From the IMG/VR virus record IMGVR_UViG_3300037104_000756, positions 1-64,000 of that record: a stretch of 64,000 bases of DNA. One strand, written 5' to 3'. This document shows positions 50,618-61,223 of the stretch, in pieces (the stretch's first letter is position 1; each line of letters begins with the position of its first letter). The position numbers and the translations under genes were made by a program. Source of the DNA: a virus. A model generated the notes under the pieces. It searched no databases. It was not told where the DNA came from and saw nothing but the letters and a program-made list of their open reading frames with translations.

Positions 50618-53600
50618 CTAGAAAAGTATCGCAGAGCGACCCCGCGCTCGCCATCGAATTTTTCCTATCTGGCTTCTATACCCACCGCAGCCAGTTGTTC
50701 GCTCCCTATAAAGGGATCGGAGTTAATGTGGTGTCGTTCCACGATCCTGTGATCGCGGGAGACAACATGGAGGACACCGATCTTTTTGAATGGCAACGCC
50801 GCCCCGGGTTTTCGATATTTTGTGCGCAACCTTTGGCTGACTTGGAGGTTGTAAACCAGTTTGATTCGAGTCGCAATCTGAAGGGTGTTGTAGTTCCGTG
50901 GGTTGATACGAATCAACGCTGGGCGACCTTCTCTCCTACATCCATTACTACAATCGCGGTTAAGACCACACCTCAGCAGGGGTATGTCAGCACGATTGGA
51001 AACATGACATATTTCTCTGATGGCGCGTCCGCTGATCTCTATAAATTTGATGGCACTAAGCTGAGTGCATGGGGTCTTGCGGCACCGACAATCGCCCCTG
51101 TGTCTTCAGGTATGGGTTTCTGGCAGCCGTTTACCAGACTCCAACTCGGCAACTCAATTCTCGACCCTAACGGCGATGTGGAGTCGGTCACTGCGATTTT
51201 AATTCCATCTGGCTCCTTTGAATCTCCAACACTTGCAACTACGAAAGCGCTGGGCGGCAGTCTCACGCAGACATGGACATATGATCCTGTTAACGGAGGA
51301 TATTTTGTCCAGATGGGGTATCGCCTCCTGCAGCAGGGGCATAGCAATAGCTTGAGCACCTCGACAATCTTCACGTTTCCAAACCCAATCGTGATAGGAG
51401 ATGTGGTTGTTTTGACATTCGGTCAGGGAAATACAGATGTTATTCCGACCGTGGTTTCGGTGACAGACAGCCTTGGCAATATCTATACACAACAGGCAAC
51501 TCGCGTTGGAGCTTTTGCTGGCGGCGGCGGGCATACATTCTATTCTACTGCATGGGTGTGGACCGCTCCTGTAACGGTTGGAGGGGCATGCACCGTAACC
51601 GTGCAGGTTAGTATCCCCGGTTTCGGTGGTCTTCAAGTTCTCGCGCATGAGTTTTCAGGAATCAGCGCCACGATTTCCACCAGCGCGACGAACTATGCGG
51701 TTAACGTTGGCTCGTTGAACACCGGCACGGTGACGTTTGGTGGTGCAGATCATCTTGTGGTCAGTTCATTGTTGCTGTTTAGCACGGGACCCGGTTCCGC
51801 ACCGCTAGATTATCCCAATGGCGTTTCAAATATTTCTGGCGAGTGGCAACTCTATGATGCGTTCGCAGGGCACACATCCCCGCAATCTCCGACATGGGGC
51901 ATTCCAGCGGCAAACGGGCAAGCTCTCGGCATTAGCGTTGTATTTCCCATCACCACACTTGTGACTGGATACTCCCCATGGCTATTCTTAGGTAGTCTCC
52001 CTCTTAACATCCCAGTTGGTGCGACGATCTTGGGAGTACAAGTCAGCATTCCAAAGCGGAACGAGTCTGGCGTCGGCGCGGTGATAGACCACTCCGTGAC
52101 TCTTTTTATTGGGGGAGCCGCCACAGGTACGGGGCTTGCATCGGCTGCCGCATGGTCTCCTTCGGGATACGCGACCGAAATTTACGGCGGTCCTGACAAT
52201 GTATTAGGACGATGGGGATTCACACCTACGGCGGCGCAGTTGAACGTTAATGGCACCAGCGGATTCGGAGTAGGCATCTCGGCAGCTATCGTGGATACAA
52301 CAGGCGGTTCTGTCGTGCCCGAGGTTGGGTTTGATAGCCCGAACCAACCCACAGTCACGGTCTATTTCAAGCAGGCGAGCGGATTTTCTGGACCTGGAAT
52401 AACAGGCGCGAACGAACCGATTTGGCCTACAGCAATCGGCAATGTGGTTAACGACGGCGGTTTGACGTGGACGAATTACGGACCTATTCAGACATGGTTT
52501 CCTGTGACGGGATACCCTACGCCAGTTGTTGTTCTGGATATTAATGGTAATTTGCAACTCAGCACATATCTCGCTAATCCGGTCCCAGCATGGGATGTCG
52601 CTGTTGGGTACACTACGGGACAGATTGTATATTTTGGAGGTCAGTATTGGTTGAGTGTTTTCAGTGGAACCAACACGGGAGTCGTTCCGTCGACGCTCTA
52701 TGCGACAACGGGAACCACCACGGTTCCGTATTGGGTGCTCACAACCACGCCGTTGGTGACAGGATTGACACCGCCCGTATGGAACACCACCATCGGGGGA
52801 CCCACCACGGACGGATCGTATACGTGGACAAATATCGGACAGGGCACTGGCTTGGCGTTTGTTGGGTACGCATATGTTTATGGTTTCCGCACGATTTATG
52901 GGCATCTCACGACATCGAGTCCATTTTCGAATAATACTGGCGCAATTCTCGGACCGTTGAATGGGACGATCACGAGTTATAACATAACCTACGGAGCGCG
53001 GGTTACTAGCGTGGCTTTTGTGGGGAACAACAACTTCGTGCCAGGGAACATATTCACTGTGAGTGGGTTGACGCAGCAACCAGTGGGGCTGACGCTCAAT
53101 AATTTAGATTTTACGGTGGTGTCCGCCACTCCATCATCGACATTTCCTTTGACGGCTACTCAAGTGAGTGGCAGCACGCTGCTCACTGTTACGGCGGTAA
53201 ATAACCTTGTTGTAGGACAAACGGTCACTTTTAGCGGCGTGAGCACAGATACGTTTTTGAATGGAATCACTGTGACGGTTCTTGCCGGGGTGACCGCCAC
53301 ACAATTTACAGCCACGATTCCGACGCATGCTAATTACGGACCAACAACCGAGACGGGTATTGTTATCGCCAATGGCAGCTATATCGCCACAACCCAGTTG
53401 GCGGGGACCGGCGTGAGTGGTGTGATTCTGGATGCGGGGGAAGCTATGCCTCTGCGGTCCACCATCACTGGAGCCGGAACTGCATCGCCGCTTTGCAACT
53501 CTACGGCATCAATCTCTGCCGTGAGTGTGACTGCCAATATTGTGACGATCACCGCCAGCAATAACTTTCAACCTGGACTCTGGGTAACGTTGACAGGATT

Positions 53601-55524
53601 CACAACCGCGCTCATCTTTAATAACCAGCAGTTTCAGGTTATCTCGGTGGATAAATCCATAGGCGTCCAGAACACCTCTTTCCAAGTGTATTTTGAGACT
53701 CCGAATTACGGCACAACTGCGGTTCCGATAGCGGAGACAGGAACAGCAACGTTCAATGCCATCGAAATATATCGCTTGAGCGACGGCGGCGGTTCCTATT
53801 TGTTTGATGGTGCCGTGACGAATCCAGGCACGAGTATGTTTCTGTTTAACGATTTTGTCCCCGATTCAGACTTAGACATTCTTCTGGTTGCGCCGCTGGC
53901 GCATCAAAACGATCCGCCTCCAGGCGCGCCAGGGTCTTCCATCACTCCAACTGGCAACCTCACGGCATATTGGAATGGTCGTCTCTGGATGATCGTTGGA
54001 AACTACGTGTACTTCGATGCGGGACCTGATTGCGAAAACGGCATTTCCCAAGAGTCATGGCCTCCCGCAAATCGGTTCCTATTTTCAGGACCTGCGTTTA
54101 ATTTGGTTAAGACGGCGGATGGCTTAGGCTTGCTTGTCCAATTGGCTGATCGCTTTAATGTGATTCTTGGCGGTCCCGAAACCATCAGCTTCTATCCATC
54201 AGACGCCCTCGACAATTTTGGAATCTCAAATCCCAACGCGATTTTTCGCGACGGATCGATCATTGGTTTGTTTACGACGCAGAAACAATATTTTGAATTG
54301 CTTGGCAGTCAGAAGAATGAAATCGGCGAGCATATTGCCGACTATCTGACTGCTAATTTCGATCCCGCAAAATCCTATGTGACTATGCACCGTAACGGGC
54401 TCGATGTTGGTATGTTTATCAGTAACGGTGTGGATCAAGTGCTTCGATTTGGAAGCAACATCGCTGCATGGAGCGTTCCTGCATTTCCATCTTTCGGTGC
54501 GGGCGCGATGCGGTCGATTGAAACTTCAGTAGGTATTACGACTCTGATGATTGCCGCGCCTGCGGGCGGGGCTACGACCGTGGTGGGTCCAGCAAATCCC
54601 ACTTCAGGTACGAGTGCGGGGGTTGGAACTCCGTGGATTAATCCTAACAACATTACTGTTGGGAACCCGACAACCTACTCAACGGTCACTTTTACGGTGG
54701 CGGGCACATCGGCAGCGTTGCGCGCGTCGACATACGCGGTATCAATTCCCAACACTGCAAGTGTGCAGGGAATTCAAGTCTCGATTGTAGGAAAGCAGTC
54801 TGAGACATCTGGGGATTTGACTCTGAACATTACGCCGACCAATCCGGCAATCGGAGCCGAGACGCATAATTTTTCATTTGGATTGACCAACACGACGGTA
54901 TTATTTGGTAGCTCGACGGATTTGTGGGGTATGCCGTGGAGTACACCCCTTGGCGCGGGAGGGGTCAGCTTTGACATCTCTAGCGTGTTTACTGGATTGA
55001 GCGGAACGCCTGAAGTGTTTATTTCAGAAGTGCAGATCACGGTCACATATCAAAACCCAGGGAACTATCTGTACGCTCGCGATGTGAATTCTTGGGGAGA
55101 CGCTGGCACCTTTGGCGCAAACAACGGCATACCTTATCCGTTGTGCAATATAGTGCTCGGCAGCATCACCCTATCGCAGCTTGGGGCTCCGCTGCTCCCA
55201 CTGCAGCATGTTTGTGGATACTTTGATGCAGTCGGAACCTTAAATAACGGCGGGTCATCATATCCCAATATTTGGATTTTGCCGAACGAGGTGAACGTTA
55301 CGAAAGGCATCGGGTTCGTCTACTTGCCCGAGATATTACAAGAACCGCCCGAGGGGCAGAACCAGCCGAGTGCTACTATCCTGGCGCTCAGATGGCCTGT
55401 GAATATGGCCAATTCCTTTTTGATGAGCCAATTTATCCACCATTGCCAGATTAAAATTCAATTCGAGCCCGAGAACGCTCCGAATACGATCAAGGCTATC
55501 GCGTTCAAGGAAGACCAATCATGA
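50614..55524 (+). CDS. Giant tail hub protein (P22 gp10 / T7 gp12-like)
   Basis: 1636 residues. The N-terminal 130 residues (FYTHRSQLFAPYKG, YKFDGTKLSAWG) and a core near 1115-1330 (YWNGRLWMIVGNYVYFDA, PFLF...ADGLGLLVQLADR, YFELLGSQKNEIGEHIADYLTANF) fit DNA-stabilising tail hub proteins. In between, roughly 180-1090, are many beta domains, including a jelly-roll-like unit (LPLNIPVGATILGVQVSI) that recurs near 1375-1490. These insertions make it about three times the size of usual relatives. It would plug the channel and form the nozzle, with extra domains possibly binding surfaces. Confidence 0.75.
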   Translation: MARKVSQSDPALAIEFFLSGFYTHRSQLFAPYKGIGVNVVSFHDPVIAGDNMEDTDLFEWQRRPGFSIFCAQPLADLEVVNQFDSSRNLKGVVVPWVDTNQRWATFSPTSITTIAVKTTPQQGYVSTIGNMTYFSDGASADLYKFDGTKLSAWGLAAPTIAPVSSGMGFWQPFTRLQLGNSILDPNGDVESVTAILIPSGSFESPTLATTKALGGSLTQTWTYDPVNGGYFVQMGYRLLQQGHSNSLSTSTIFTFPNPIVIGDVVVLTFGQGNTDVIPTVVSVTDSLGNIYTQQATRVGAFAGGGGHTFYSTAWVWTAPVTVGGACTVTVQVSIPGFGGLQVLAHEFSGISATISTSATNYAVNVGSLNTGTVTFGGADHLVVSSLLLFSTGPGSAPLDYPNGVSNISGEWQLYDAFAGHTSPQSPTWGIPAANGQALGISVVFPITTLVTGYSPWLFLGSLPLNIPVGATILGVQVSIPKRNESGVGAVIDHSVTLFIGGAATGTGLASAAAWSPSGYATEIYGGPDNVLGRWGFTPTAAQLNVNGTSGFGVGISAAIVDTTGGSVVPEVGFDSPNQPTVTVYFKQASGFSGPGITGANEPIWPTAIGNVVNDGGLTWTNYGPIQTWFPVTGYPTPVVVLDINGNLQLSTYLANPVPAWDVAVGYTTGQIVYFGGQYWLSVFSGTNTGVVPSTLYATTGTTTVPYWVLTTTPLVTGLTPPVWNTTIGGPTTDGSYTWTNIGQGTGLAFVGYAYVYGFRTIYGHLTTSSPFSNNTGAILGPLNGTITSYNITYGARVTSVAFVGNNNFVPGNIFTVSGLTQQPVGLTLNNLDFTVVSATPSSTFPLTATQVSGSTLLTVTAVNNLVVGQTVTFSGVSTDTFLNGITVTVLAGVTATQFTATIPTHANYGPTTETGIVIANGSYIATTQLAGTGVSGVILDAGEAMPLRSTITGAGTASPLCNSTASISAVSVTANIVTITASNNFQPGLWVTLTGFTTALIFNNQQFQVISVDKSIGVQNTSFQVYFETPNYGTTAVPIAETGTATFNAIEIYRLSDGGGSYLFDGAVTNPGTSMFLFNDFVPDSDLDILLVAPLAHQNDPPPGAPGSSITPTGNLTAYWNGRLWMIVGNYVYFDAGPDCENGISQESWPPANRFLFSGPAFNLVKTADGLGLLVQLADRFNVILGGPETISFYPSDALDNFGISNPNAIFRDGSIIGLFTTQKQYFELLGSQKNEIGEHIADYLTANFDPAKSYVTMHRNGLDVGMFISNGVDQVLRFGSNIAAWSVPAFPSFGAGAMRSIETSVGITTLMIAAPAGGATTVVGPANPTSGTSAGVGTPWINPNNITVGNPTTYSTVTFTVAGTSAALRASTYAVSIPNTASVQGIQVSIVGKQSETSGDLTLNITPTNPAIGAETHNFSFGLTNTTVLFGSSTDLWGMPWSTPLGAGGVSFDISSVFTGLSGTPEVFISEVQITVTYQNPGNYLYARDVNSWGDAGTFGANNGIPYPLCNIVLGSITLSQLGAPLLPLQHVCGYFDAVGTLNNGGSSYPNIWILPNEVNVTKGIGFVYLPEILQEPPEGQNQPSATILALRWPVNMANSFLMSQFIHHCQIKIQFEPENAPNTIKAIAFKEDQS

Positions 55525-55994
55525 ACCCGACAGATAACATCCTAACCCCGCATCCGGGGCATATACCAACTACCCCAATCATATGGCCCGCGCCTCGGCA
55601 CGTATCAAACCAAGTTCAGCAAACGAAGGGATCAGCGAAACCGCAAGCCGCTAATGTGCTTCCGACAACGCAGCCGTCTGTTTCTGCGGTCGCTCCCCGC
55701 ACCACACCAAAGAATGTGAGTCAAGTGCGCGTCGTGACGCGTCGACCTATTGCTGGGCAAAAGACAGTAACGGTGCAGTTCACTCACCCCGGAGACCCCT
55801 ATTTTTCAGGGGCGAATGTTTATCTACGCCGCGCAGGGCAACAGCCAACCCTGGTTGCGGGCGGCGCGCAATCTCCGATTAGTTTTACTGTGCCCGTCAA
55901 CGCCGCCGCGCATACAGTCCATGTAACCTCGGTGGGGAATTGGGGAGAGACCGACATTCTAACCAGTCCTGCGCATCATGTGCATCTGGTTTAA
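55521..55994 (+). CDS. Small Pro/Thr-rich protein with Ig-like domain
   Basis: 157 residues overlapping the tail hub stop by four bases. The first 60 residues are Pro/Thr/Gln-rich and probably disordered. The last 85 (KTVTVQFTHPGDPYFSGANVYL onward) read as a fibronectin/Ig-type beta sandwich. Probably a tail accessory or adhesion protein. Confidence 0.6.
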   Translation: MNPTDNILTPHPGHIPTTPIIWPAPRHVSNQVQQTKGSAKPQAANVLPTTQPSVSAVAPRTTPKNVSQVRVVTRRPIAGQKTVTVQFTHPGDPYFSGANVYLRRAGQQPTLVAGGAQSPISFTVPVNAAAHTVHVTSVGNWGETDILTSPAHHVHLV

Positions 55995-56038
55995 GATTTC
56001 GCGATTGGGTAGTGCGCGTGACGAATCATTGGATTCAA

Positions 56039-56056
56039 GACTAATCAATTCATAAA
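56039..56056 (+). promoter_or_regulatory. Late-type promoter motif (acetyltransferase and internal proteins)
   Basis: GACTA-N7-CATAAATG, 17 bases before ATG 56073 with AAGGAGC between. Good candidate for driving the internal virion protein operon. Confidence 0.55.
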
Positions 56057-56072
56057 TGTAAGGAGCATTGTA

Positions 56073-56546
56073 ATGAGCGAAATACTGGGCTGGAAGTTTC
56101 GGTTGGCGGAACCCGCTGACGCAGAAGCCTTTACGCAGTGGACGTTGTCGAATCCACAGATCGACCCGAAGGATATTGAGGCGGCAAAAAAGGAAAACAA
56201 TCCTACAGTTATCTATTTTGCGGCTGAAAATGCCGAGGGACAAGTGGTCGCATTCGCGCCTGTGTACCTGCAGATGATTTTGGCGCATCTGGTATTTAAT
56301 CCAGACGCCGCAGGAAAAGACAAACTCCGGGCGATGCAATTTTTATTGAACGGCGCGGTTCTAGTCGCGATACAGCACGGCGTGCGGGAAATTGTGACAC
56401 TAAGTAAAGAGAATTATCCGGTAGCGAAGTGGGCAGTGAAACACGGATTTGATTTGGAACCGCGACAACTTTTTAAGTTTGATATCAATCGCGTGTTGGA
56501 CGCACCAGAGGAAGACAAGACATGTGCAGTTCAGGCGGACAAGTAG
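56073..56546 (+). CDS. Acetyltransferase-like (GNAT) small virion protein
   Basis: 157 residues with AAGGAGC before the ATG. GNAT-like order: KFRLAEPADAEAFTQW, IYFAAENAEGQVVAFAPV, an LAHLVFNPDAAGK strand-turn, and VAKWAVKHGFDLEPRQLF at the end, like the C-terminal GNAT motif. In T7-like phages a protein of this kind often stands between tail tube and internal core proteins. Acetyl-CoA binding residues are not clear, so it may be structural only. Confidence 0.65.
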   Translation: MSEILGWKFRLAEPADAEAFTQWTLSNPQIDPKDIEAAKKENNPTVIYFAAENAEGQVVAFAPVYLQMILAHLVFNPDAAGKDKLRAMQFLLNGAVLVAIQHGVREIVTLSKENYPVAKWAVKHGFDLEPRQLFKFDINRVLDAPEEDKTCAVQADK

Positions 56547-57358
56547 CGCAAAACGACCAAGCCTTGCAAGATGCGAATCTTGCAGCGAATACGAATTTCC
56601 TGAATAACGCGAAGACTGCGTTTGGTGAACAGCAAGCTGTCCAAGCGAAGCAAACGGCGCTCGCCAACAATATGATGGCGAATCCCATGGGATATACGCC
56701 CCGGGAATTAGCGATTCAGACTACAGGCGTCAACGAGAATTTCGCGCGGTCAGCGCGGCAAGCTCTCGGGTCTGCAGCGGCTTTTGCGGCGGCACACGGC
56801 GGCGCGGATGTCGCGGGCGGCGGCGCAGCGCAGATAGCTGGGCAAATCGGCGCGACGGCGGCAACTGGAAAAGCAGGCGCGTTAGCGGACATCCAGTCGC
56901 GGAATGAAGAGATGAAACGCCAGAGCATGTTGACTGGTCTGCAAGAATTGAATACCGCAGGCGGCGCGGCTCAAGGTGCAGTCGGTGGCACTATCAGCGG
57001 CGCAGGAACAACAGGTGGGACCACAGTAGATGCAGGTACTGCTGTCACAGCAGCACAGCAAGCAAGCTGGGGAGATGTCACGGGCGTGTTGAGTGGTCTG
57101 AGTGGTTTGGCGCAAGCAGGCGCAACCGCATACGCTGGGAGATGCTGGATCGCGGCGGCTATTTATGGTGGATGGGATGACCCGCGCACGAGTTTGGTGC
57201 GGTCTTATATTTTCGGTGATTTTTCAACCACATGGTATGGACGCGCGCTGGCTTGGCTCTACGAACAAACGGGCGAGCGAATCTCAAAGAGACCTTTACT
57301 GGTGCGGATGCTGACGCCGATATTTAATTTAGCTCTGCGAAAAGCGCAGGAGAAGTAA
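56522..57358 (+). CDS. Internal virion protein (gp14-like)
   Basis: 278 residues overlapping the previous gene by 25 bases. Ala/Gln/Gly-rich helices in the first 200 residues suit an ejected core protein. The C-terminal 75 residues contain CWIAAAIYGGWDDPRTSLVR, YIFGDF and WLYEQTGERIS, a small conserved region I recognise from the ends of many phage proteins. Role inferred from position in the tail/internal block. Confidence 0.65.
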   Translation: MCSSGGQVAQNDQALQDANLAANTNFLNNAKTAFGEQQAVQAKQTALANNMMANPMGYTPRELAIQTTGVNENFARSARQALGSAAAFAAAHGGADVAGGGAAQIAGQIGATAATGKAGALADIQSRNEEMKRQSMLTGLQELNTAGGAAQGAVGGTISGAGTTGGTTVDAGTAVTAAQQASWGDVTGVLSGLSGLAQAGATAYAGRCWIAAAIYGGWDDPRTSLVRSYIFGDFSTTWYGRALAWLYEQTGERISKRPLLVRMLTPIFNLALRKAQEK

Positions 57359-57359
57359 C

Positions 57360-58079
57360 ATGGCTGAAACTGTAAACATCAAAAAAAGCTACAGCGCCTT
57401 GAATGAGGCTCTGGCTAAAACATTCGACGAGAGCGGCGTCAAGCGCAGTTTTACCGTGCCCTACATCGAAGGTCAAGCGATGGCAGACCATATCAACTCG
57501 GTGGGTCAAGCTGCGTCACAGAGCGGCGGACTGTCGGGCAATCTCATCATGTCCGCGCATCACTCTGGCGGTAAAGGGTACGGCAGCGGTGAAGGACATA
57601 CGGTCGGACATCCTGCAGAAAAATTGCGGCAGACGATGATTCCGAAAGATGACGAGCATACTAAGACCGCGATTGCGGCAGCGCAAAAATGTATTAACAA
57701 TTTCAAGTTTCTGTTGGGCGACGACGATTCAACTGTGCAGACGGCTCAAAACCAGTTGAATTTGGTCAAGCCGACGAATGCAGCAGGGATGTCGCTGTTT
57801 GATTTTGGCGTGTTGCTTATCCAGATTATGTTCAAGCCAACCCAAGCGGTTGCGCGGGCTCATAATGGGACGAAACCTGGGGGACACTCGGCACATCTGC
57901 GAGGACCCGTTCAGGAAGCACCCCAAGCCGGTCAGGAAACGCAGGAAACCGCCCAAGGCGGCGCTCAAGAGGCTGGGACAGCACCAACAGGCACACCCGA
58001 GGCTCCAGAGGCTCAGGCAGCCCCAGAAGCGCAGGGCGCGCCATCTGGGCCAGCACCAGCACCCCAAGCGCAAGGATAA
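57360..58079 (+). CDS. Internal virion or head-associated protein
   Basis: 239 residues, starting one base after the previous stop with GGAGAAG upstream. A soluble helical N-terminal 150 residues is followed by a long Gln/Ala/Pro/Glu low-complexity tail (170-239). No motif recognised; expressed with the internal protein genes. Confidence 0.6.
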   Translation: MAETVNIKKSYSALNEALAKTFDESGVKRSFTVPYIEGQAMADHINSVGQAASQSGGLSGNLIMSAHHSGGKGYGSGEGHTVGHPAEKLRQTMIPKDDEHTKTAIAAAQKCINNFKFLLGDDDSTVQTAQNQLNLVKPTNAAGMSLFDFGVLLIQIMFKPTQAVARAHNGTKPGGHSAHLRGPVQEAPQAGQETQETAQGGAQEAGTAPTGTPEAPEAQAAPEAQGAPSGPAPAPQAQG

Positions 58080-58085
58080 ATCATC

Positions 58086-59879
58086 ATGGCTGAAGTGAAC
58101 GCACAAGAACCTAATCCGCAAGCTACGCCAGAATCTGTGGCCCAGCCCAACGCCCAATACGCCAACGCTCCGCTGGCGACGGCGAACGATGCTCCGACCG
58201 CGAGCGTCCCGTCGACTGCTCCAGCTAACGCACCCGCGAATGTTGGGCAGACTCCTGCTCCTCATGCTCGGTTGGCTGCGATGGTGCAGGGATTAGCCGA
58301 TGGTCTTAGCGGACTGTCGGCGGGTATGGCGTCAAAAGGTAGAGTTTCGGGCGCTCAAGTTGTGCAGGAATTACAAGCAGGGCGTCAGCAGATGGCGCAG
58401 TCTAAAGTCGCCGCCGCCCAAGCGCAGAAGAGCGCGGAGATTGACAATAGTTTGAAGACGGCAGACACGAATCAAATCAACGTTCATACTCATATGCTCG
58501 TTGCTCAAGGACCAAATGAACTTGCCAAGACGCATTTAGAGGTGACAGGGGCAGAGCAAGCCCAAGCGATTACGGGGGCGGATTTCGCAGCGCAACATGG
58601 TGGTTCCGATCCTGATGAATTTAAGGCGAAGCTGAAAGACCAAACGCCGCTTAATGCAAATGGCGATGCAGCGGGATCATTTTTCATGAAGGGGGCGCAA
58701 CGAGAACTTCGTGGCGCGCAAACGGCAGGAATTCCTGATGATAACCCTGCTGTGCAGAATATGCAAAAGGTTCTTGCTGACCCGAAAGCCACTGCGGGCG
58801 ATGTATATAGTGCGACGCAGCAACTTCAATTGGAAAATGCATCGCAGGGAAAAGCGATTGACGAACAAGCGAAACGGCAAGCGGCAGCCGAGACGGCTCC
58901 ACTCGGGGCAAAGGCAGATGAATTCAACAAGATGAACGAAGATCGGTATCAAATCCTGCACCCAGGTAAACCTCTGCCAGATGAGTACAAGGTAAATTCT
59001 GGCTCTACCCCGAAAGACCTAGATCGTATTCACACTACCTTAAAAGGTGCGGAGGATGCAACCGGCACGAAACTGCAGCGAGACCAAGGAAATCAGTTTC
59101 GCCAACAAATGTTGGATTTACAGAAAGGGGTAGACATTCCTGGCGATAACACCAAAACGGGGCCTGAATACTTGGCTTCTTTGAGTAAAGAGAATCCTGC
59201 TATGGCTGCGAACGTGAGGCAGATCGGGGAAGGTCGTGGAGCACCCCCACCTGCAGGTGCCCGTACTCCTGCGGCGTTGAGGTTGTTGGGTGCAGTCAAT
59301 CTCGCGTACCCAGAGTATGATGCGTCGCGTTTTCCTATATACCAGAAGACGCGCGCGGATTTCACTTCTGGCGGTCAGGTGGCTAAGTCTCTCAACGGCG
59401 GCCACACCGTTCTTCAACATTTGGCGGCGCTCCAGCAATTAAATACGGATGCAAGTCGCATCCCTGGGACCAAGGCGCACCAAGCATTTCAGAACCAGTT
59501 AGACACTCTCGCTCCCGAACTTGCTCGCTTCTACGGAAACGAAACCGTGGAAGGTATTGCGGGATATAAGTCTACCCTCGGATCGATCCTTAACCGTGAC
59601 GTAGCTATCCAGCAGCAAGCAAAATCCATGAGGGAAAAATTCAACGGATTTCAAACTCAATGGGAGAGTGGATCACCTCCAGGCGCGGTGTCGCCCGTAA
59701 CGATCTTTGGTCCGAAGGAACAGGAAACATACAATAAGATCACAGGCGAGGGTGGAGGGGCTTCAAGTGGCAAGGCGGTGAGTTTGGCAGAGGCTATGAA
59801 GCTGCCAGTAAACGCAGGGAAAACTGAAGATCAAGTTCGCGCGGATATCACATCCCACGGACATCAAGTGGGTCAGTAA
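58086..59879 (+). CDS. Large internal virion protein
   Basis: 597 residues, six bases after the previous gene. Pro/Asn/Ala-rich N-terminus (1-55), then long Gln/Ala/Lys helices typical of ejected core proteins, and a more ordered 380-540 region (NLAYPEYDASRFPIYQKTRADF, LARFYGNETVEGIAG). No lysozyme or protease motif seen. Likely part of the ejected set that lines the envelope channel. Confidence 0.65.
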   Translation: MAEVNAQEPNPQATPESVAQPNAQYANAPLATANDAPTASVPSTAPANAPANVGQTPAPHARLAAMVQGLADGLSGLSAGMASKGRVSGAQVVQELQAGRQQMAQSKVAAAQAQKSAEIDNSLKTADTNQINVHTHMLVAQGPNELAKTHLEVTGAEQAQAITGADFAAQHGGSDPDEFKAKLKDQTPLNANGDAAGSFFMKGAQRELRGAQTAGIPDDNPAVQNMQKVLADPKATAGDVYSATQQLQLENASQGKAIDEQAKRQAAAETAPLGAKADEFNKMNEDRYQILHPGKPLPDEYKVNSGSTPKDLDRIHTTLKGAEDATGTKLQRDQGNQFRQQMLDLQKGVDIPGDNTKTGPEYLASLSKENPAMAANVRQIGEGRGAPPPAGARTPAALRLLGAVNLAYPEYDASRFPIYQKTRADFTSGGQVAKSLNGGHTVLQHLAALQQLNTDASRIPGTKAHQAFQNQLDTLAPELARFYGNETVEGIAGYKSTLGSILNRDVAIQQQAKSMREKFNGFQTQWESGSPPGAVSPVTIFGPKEQETYNKITGEGGGASSGKAVSLAEAMKLPVNAGKTEDQVRADITSHGHQVGQ

Positions 59880-61223
59880 ATGGCTGTTCCAACAACTCAA
59901 GCTGCCGATCCATACGCAGACATCGCGACTCCTATCCAAGCCGCGACGGGTCAGCCGTCCGCCTCTTCGACAGCACCTGATCCTTATGCATCTATCGCAA
60001 CCGACATTTCTCCTGCTGAAGGAGCACTCTCTAAAATCGGAGATTTTGCGAAAGGTACTGCTGAAGGTGCGGTCACATCGATGGGCGAGACGATTCAATC
60101 TCTGCCTTGGATCGGGAAGAAGATAATTTCACCTGACGCCATGACGGCGGAACGTGCATACTTTGCCCCAGGTACGCCAGCAGAAAAATATGGACAGACA
60201 ACTGGGCATTTAGCCGAACCTCTGTTGGAGTTTGTTCTGGGTGACGCCGCTCTGAAAGGTCTTACTCTATCTGATAAAATTGGACTGGCGGGAAAAATTT
60301 CAAAGATCGCACAAGATTCGCCATATATCGGAAAACTACTACAGCATGGAGTTAACGCGGCTCGAATGGGAACCGTCGGGACGACCGAAGCGTTAGCAAA
60401 GGGTGCCACGCTACCACAAGCGCTTGAGACAGGGGCTGCAACTGGAATCGGCGGCGAAGCCCTATCTGCCATCGCCGAGCCCGTGGCGAACGCCATCAAG
60501 AATCCATTTCGAACCGCCAAGGCGATAGCTAGTCCCTTCACAGGGGGGGCTATTCAACCCGCTCTAAAATCAGGCATACAGGATGTTTGGGATTCTGTCG
60601 CAGAGAGAGCAGGCGTAGCAAAACCCGTCTCTTCTTCTGTGCAAGATTTAGGCCAGGAAGTCGGCGATAACATTCTGGCGCGATCCAAGGCTAACTACAA
60701 AATGATCGATACGGCTACCGATGGCCGATTTTCAGGAACCGAGAAAGCCCTCAAAGATGTGAATAAAGAGTTGCAATCTGTAACGAACGACACCGAAGAG
60801 CAGGCTCTTCTTGTTCGTAAAACAAGGCTAGAACTACAAATGGATCAGATGATGGATGAGGCGGCGACTAAGGGGGTTTCTCAGGCCCATGTCGACGCAG
60901 CCAAAAGCGATTTCAAGCAGGCCCAAGCTATCTACGACACGAACCATCAAATTCGAATGGCCACTGCGGGAGTACGGCCAGGAATGCAGGGCGCAAAGGA
61001 TGTTCCCGAGGAAGTTAATGCAAAGTCTCTGCTGAATCGACTGAATAAACTTCTGAATAAAGGTCGCCTACAGCAAGCCGTGGGGGAGGATTCTGCCGAG
61101 GATTTGATTGGACACTCCGCAATCGCGCAGAAGGCAGCTAAAGATGTGACCCGTAACCAGAGAATTGGTGGGGCAGTAGTCGCTGCCGCTGGGTACGGGG
61201 GCGCTAAGAAATACCTACCGTGA
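59880..61223 (+). CDS. Large internal virion protein
   Basis: 447 residues starting directly after the previous stop. It has two short N-terminal repeats (DPYADIAT, DPYASIAT), a hydrophobic Gly/Ala region near 95-215 that could insert in a membrane, and a charged coiled C-terminal half. Composition fits an ejected protein. Last gene of the plus-strand virion block. Confidence 0.65.
   Translation: MAVPTTQAADPYADIATPIQAATGQPSASSTAPDPYASIATDISPAEGALSKIGDFAKGTAEGAVTSMGETIQSLPWIGKKIISPDAMTAERAYFAPGTPAEKYGQTTGHLAEPLLEFVLGDAALKGLTLSDKIGLAGKISKIAQDSPYIGKLLQHGVNAARMGTVGTTEALAKGATLPQALETGAATGIGGEALSAIAEPVANAIKNPFRTAKAIASPFTGGAIQPALKSGIQDVWDSVAERAGVAKPVSSSVQDLGQEVGDNILARSKANYKMIDTATDGRFSGTEKALKDVNKELQSVTNDTEEQALLVRKTRLELQMDQMMDEAATKGVSQAHVDAAKSDFKQAQAIYDTNHQIRMATAGVRPGMQGAKDVPEEVNAKSLLNRLNKLLNKGRLQQAVGEDSAEDLIGHSAIAQKAAKDVTRNQRIGGAVVAAAGYGGAKKYLP

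Noticed and set aside
52204-53079. Long minus-strand ORF (291 codons) inside the tail hub gene
   Set aside because: Cys/Arg/Ser-rich antisense shadow of a Thr/Val/Gly-rich gene; no start site or motif.
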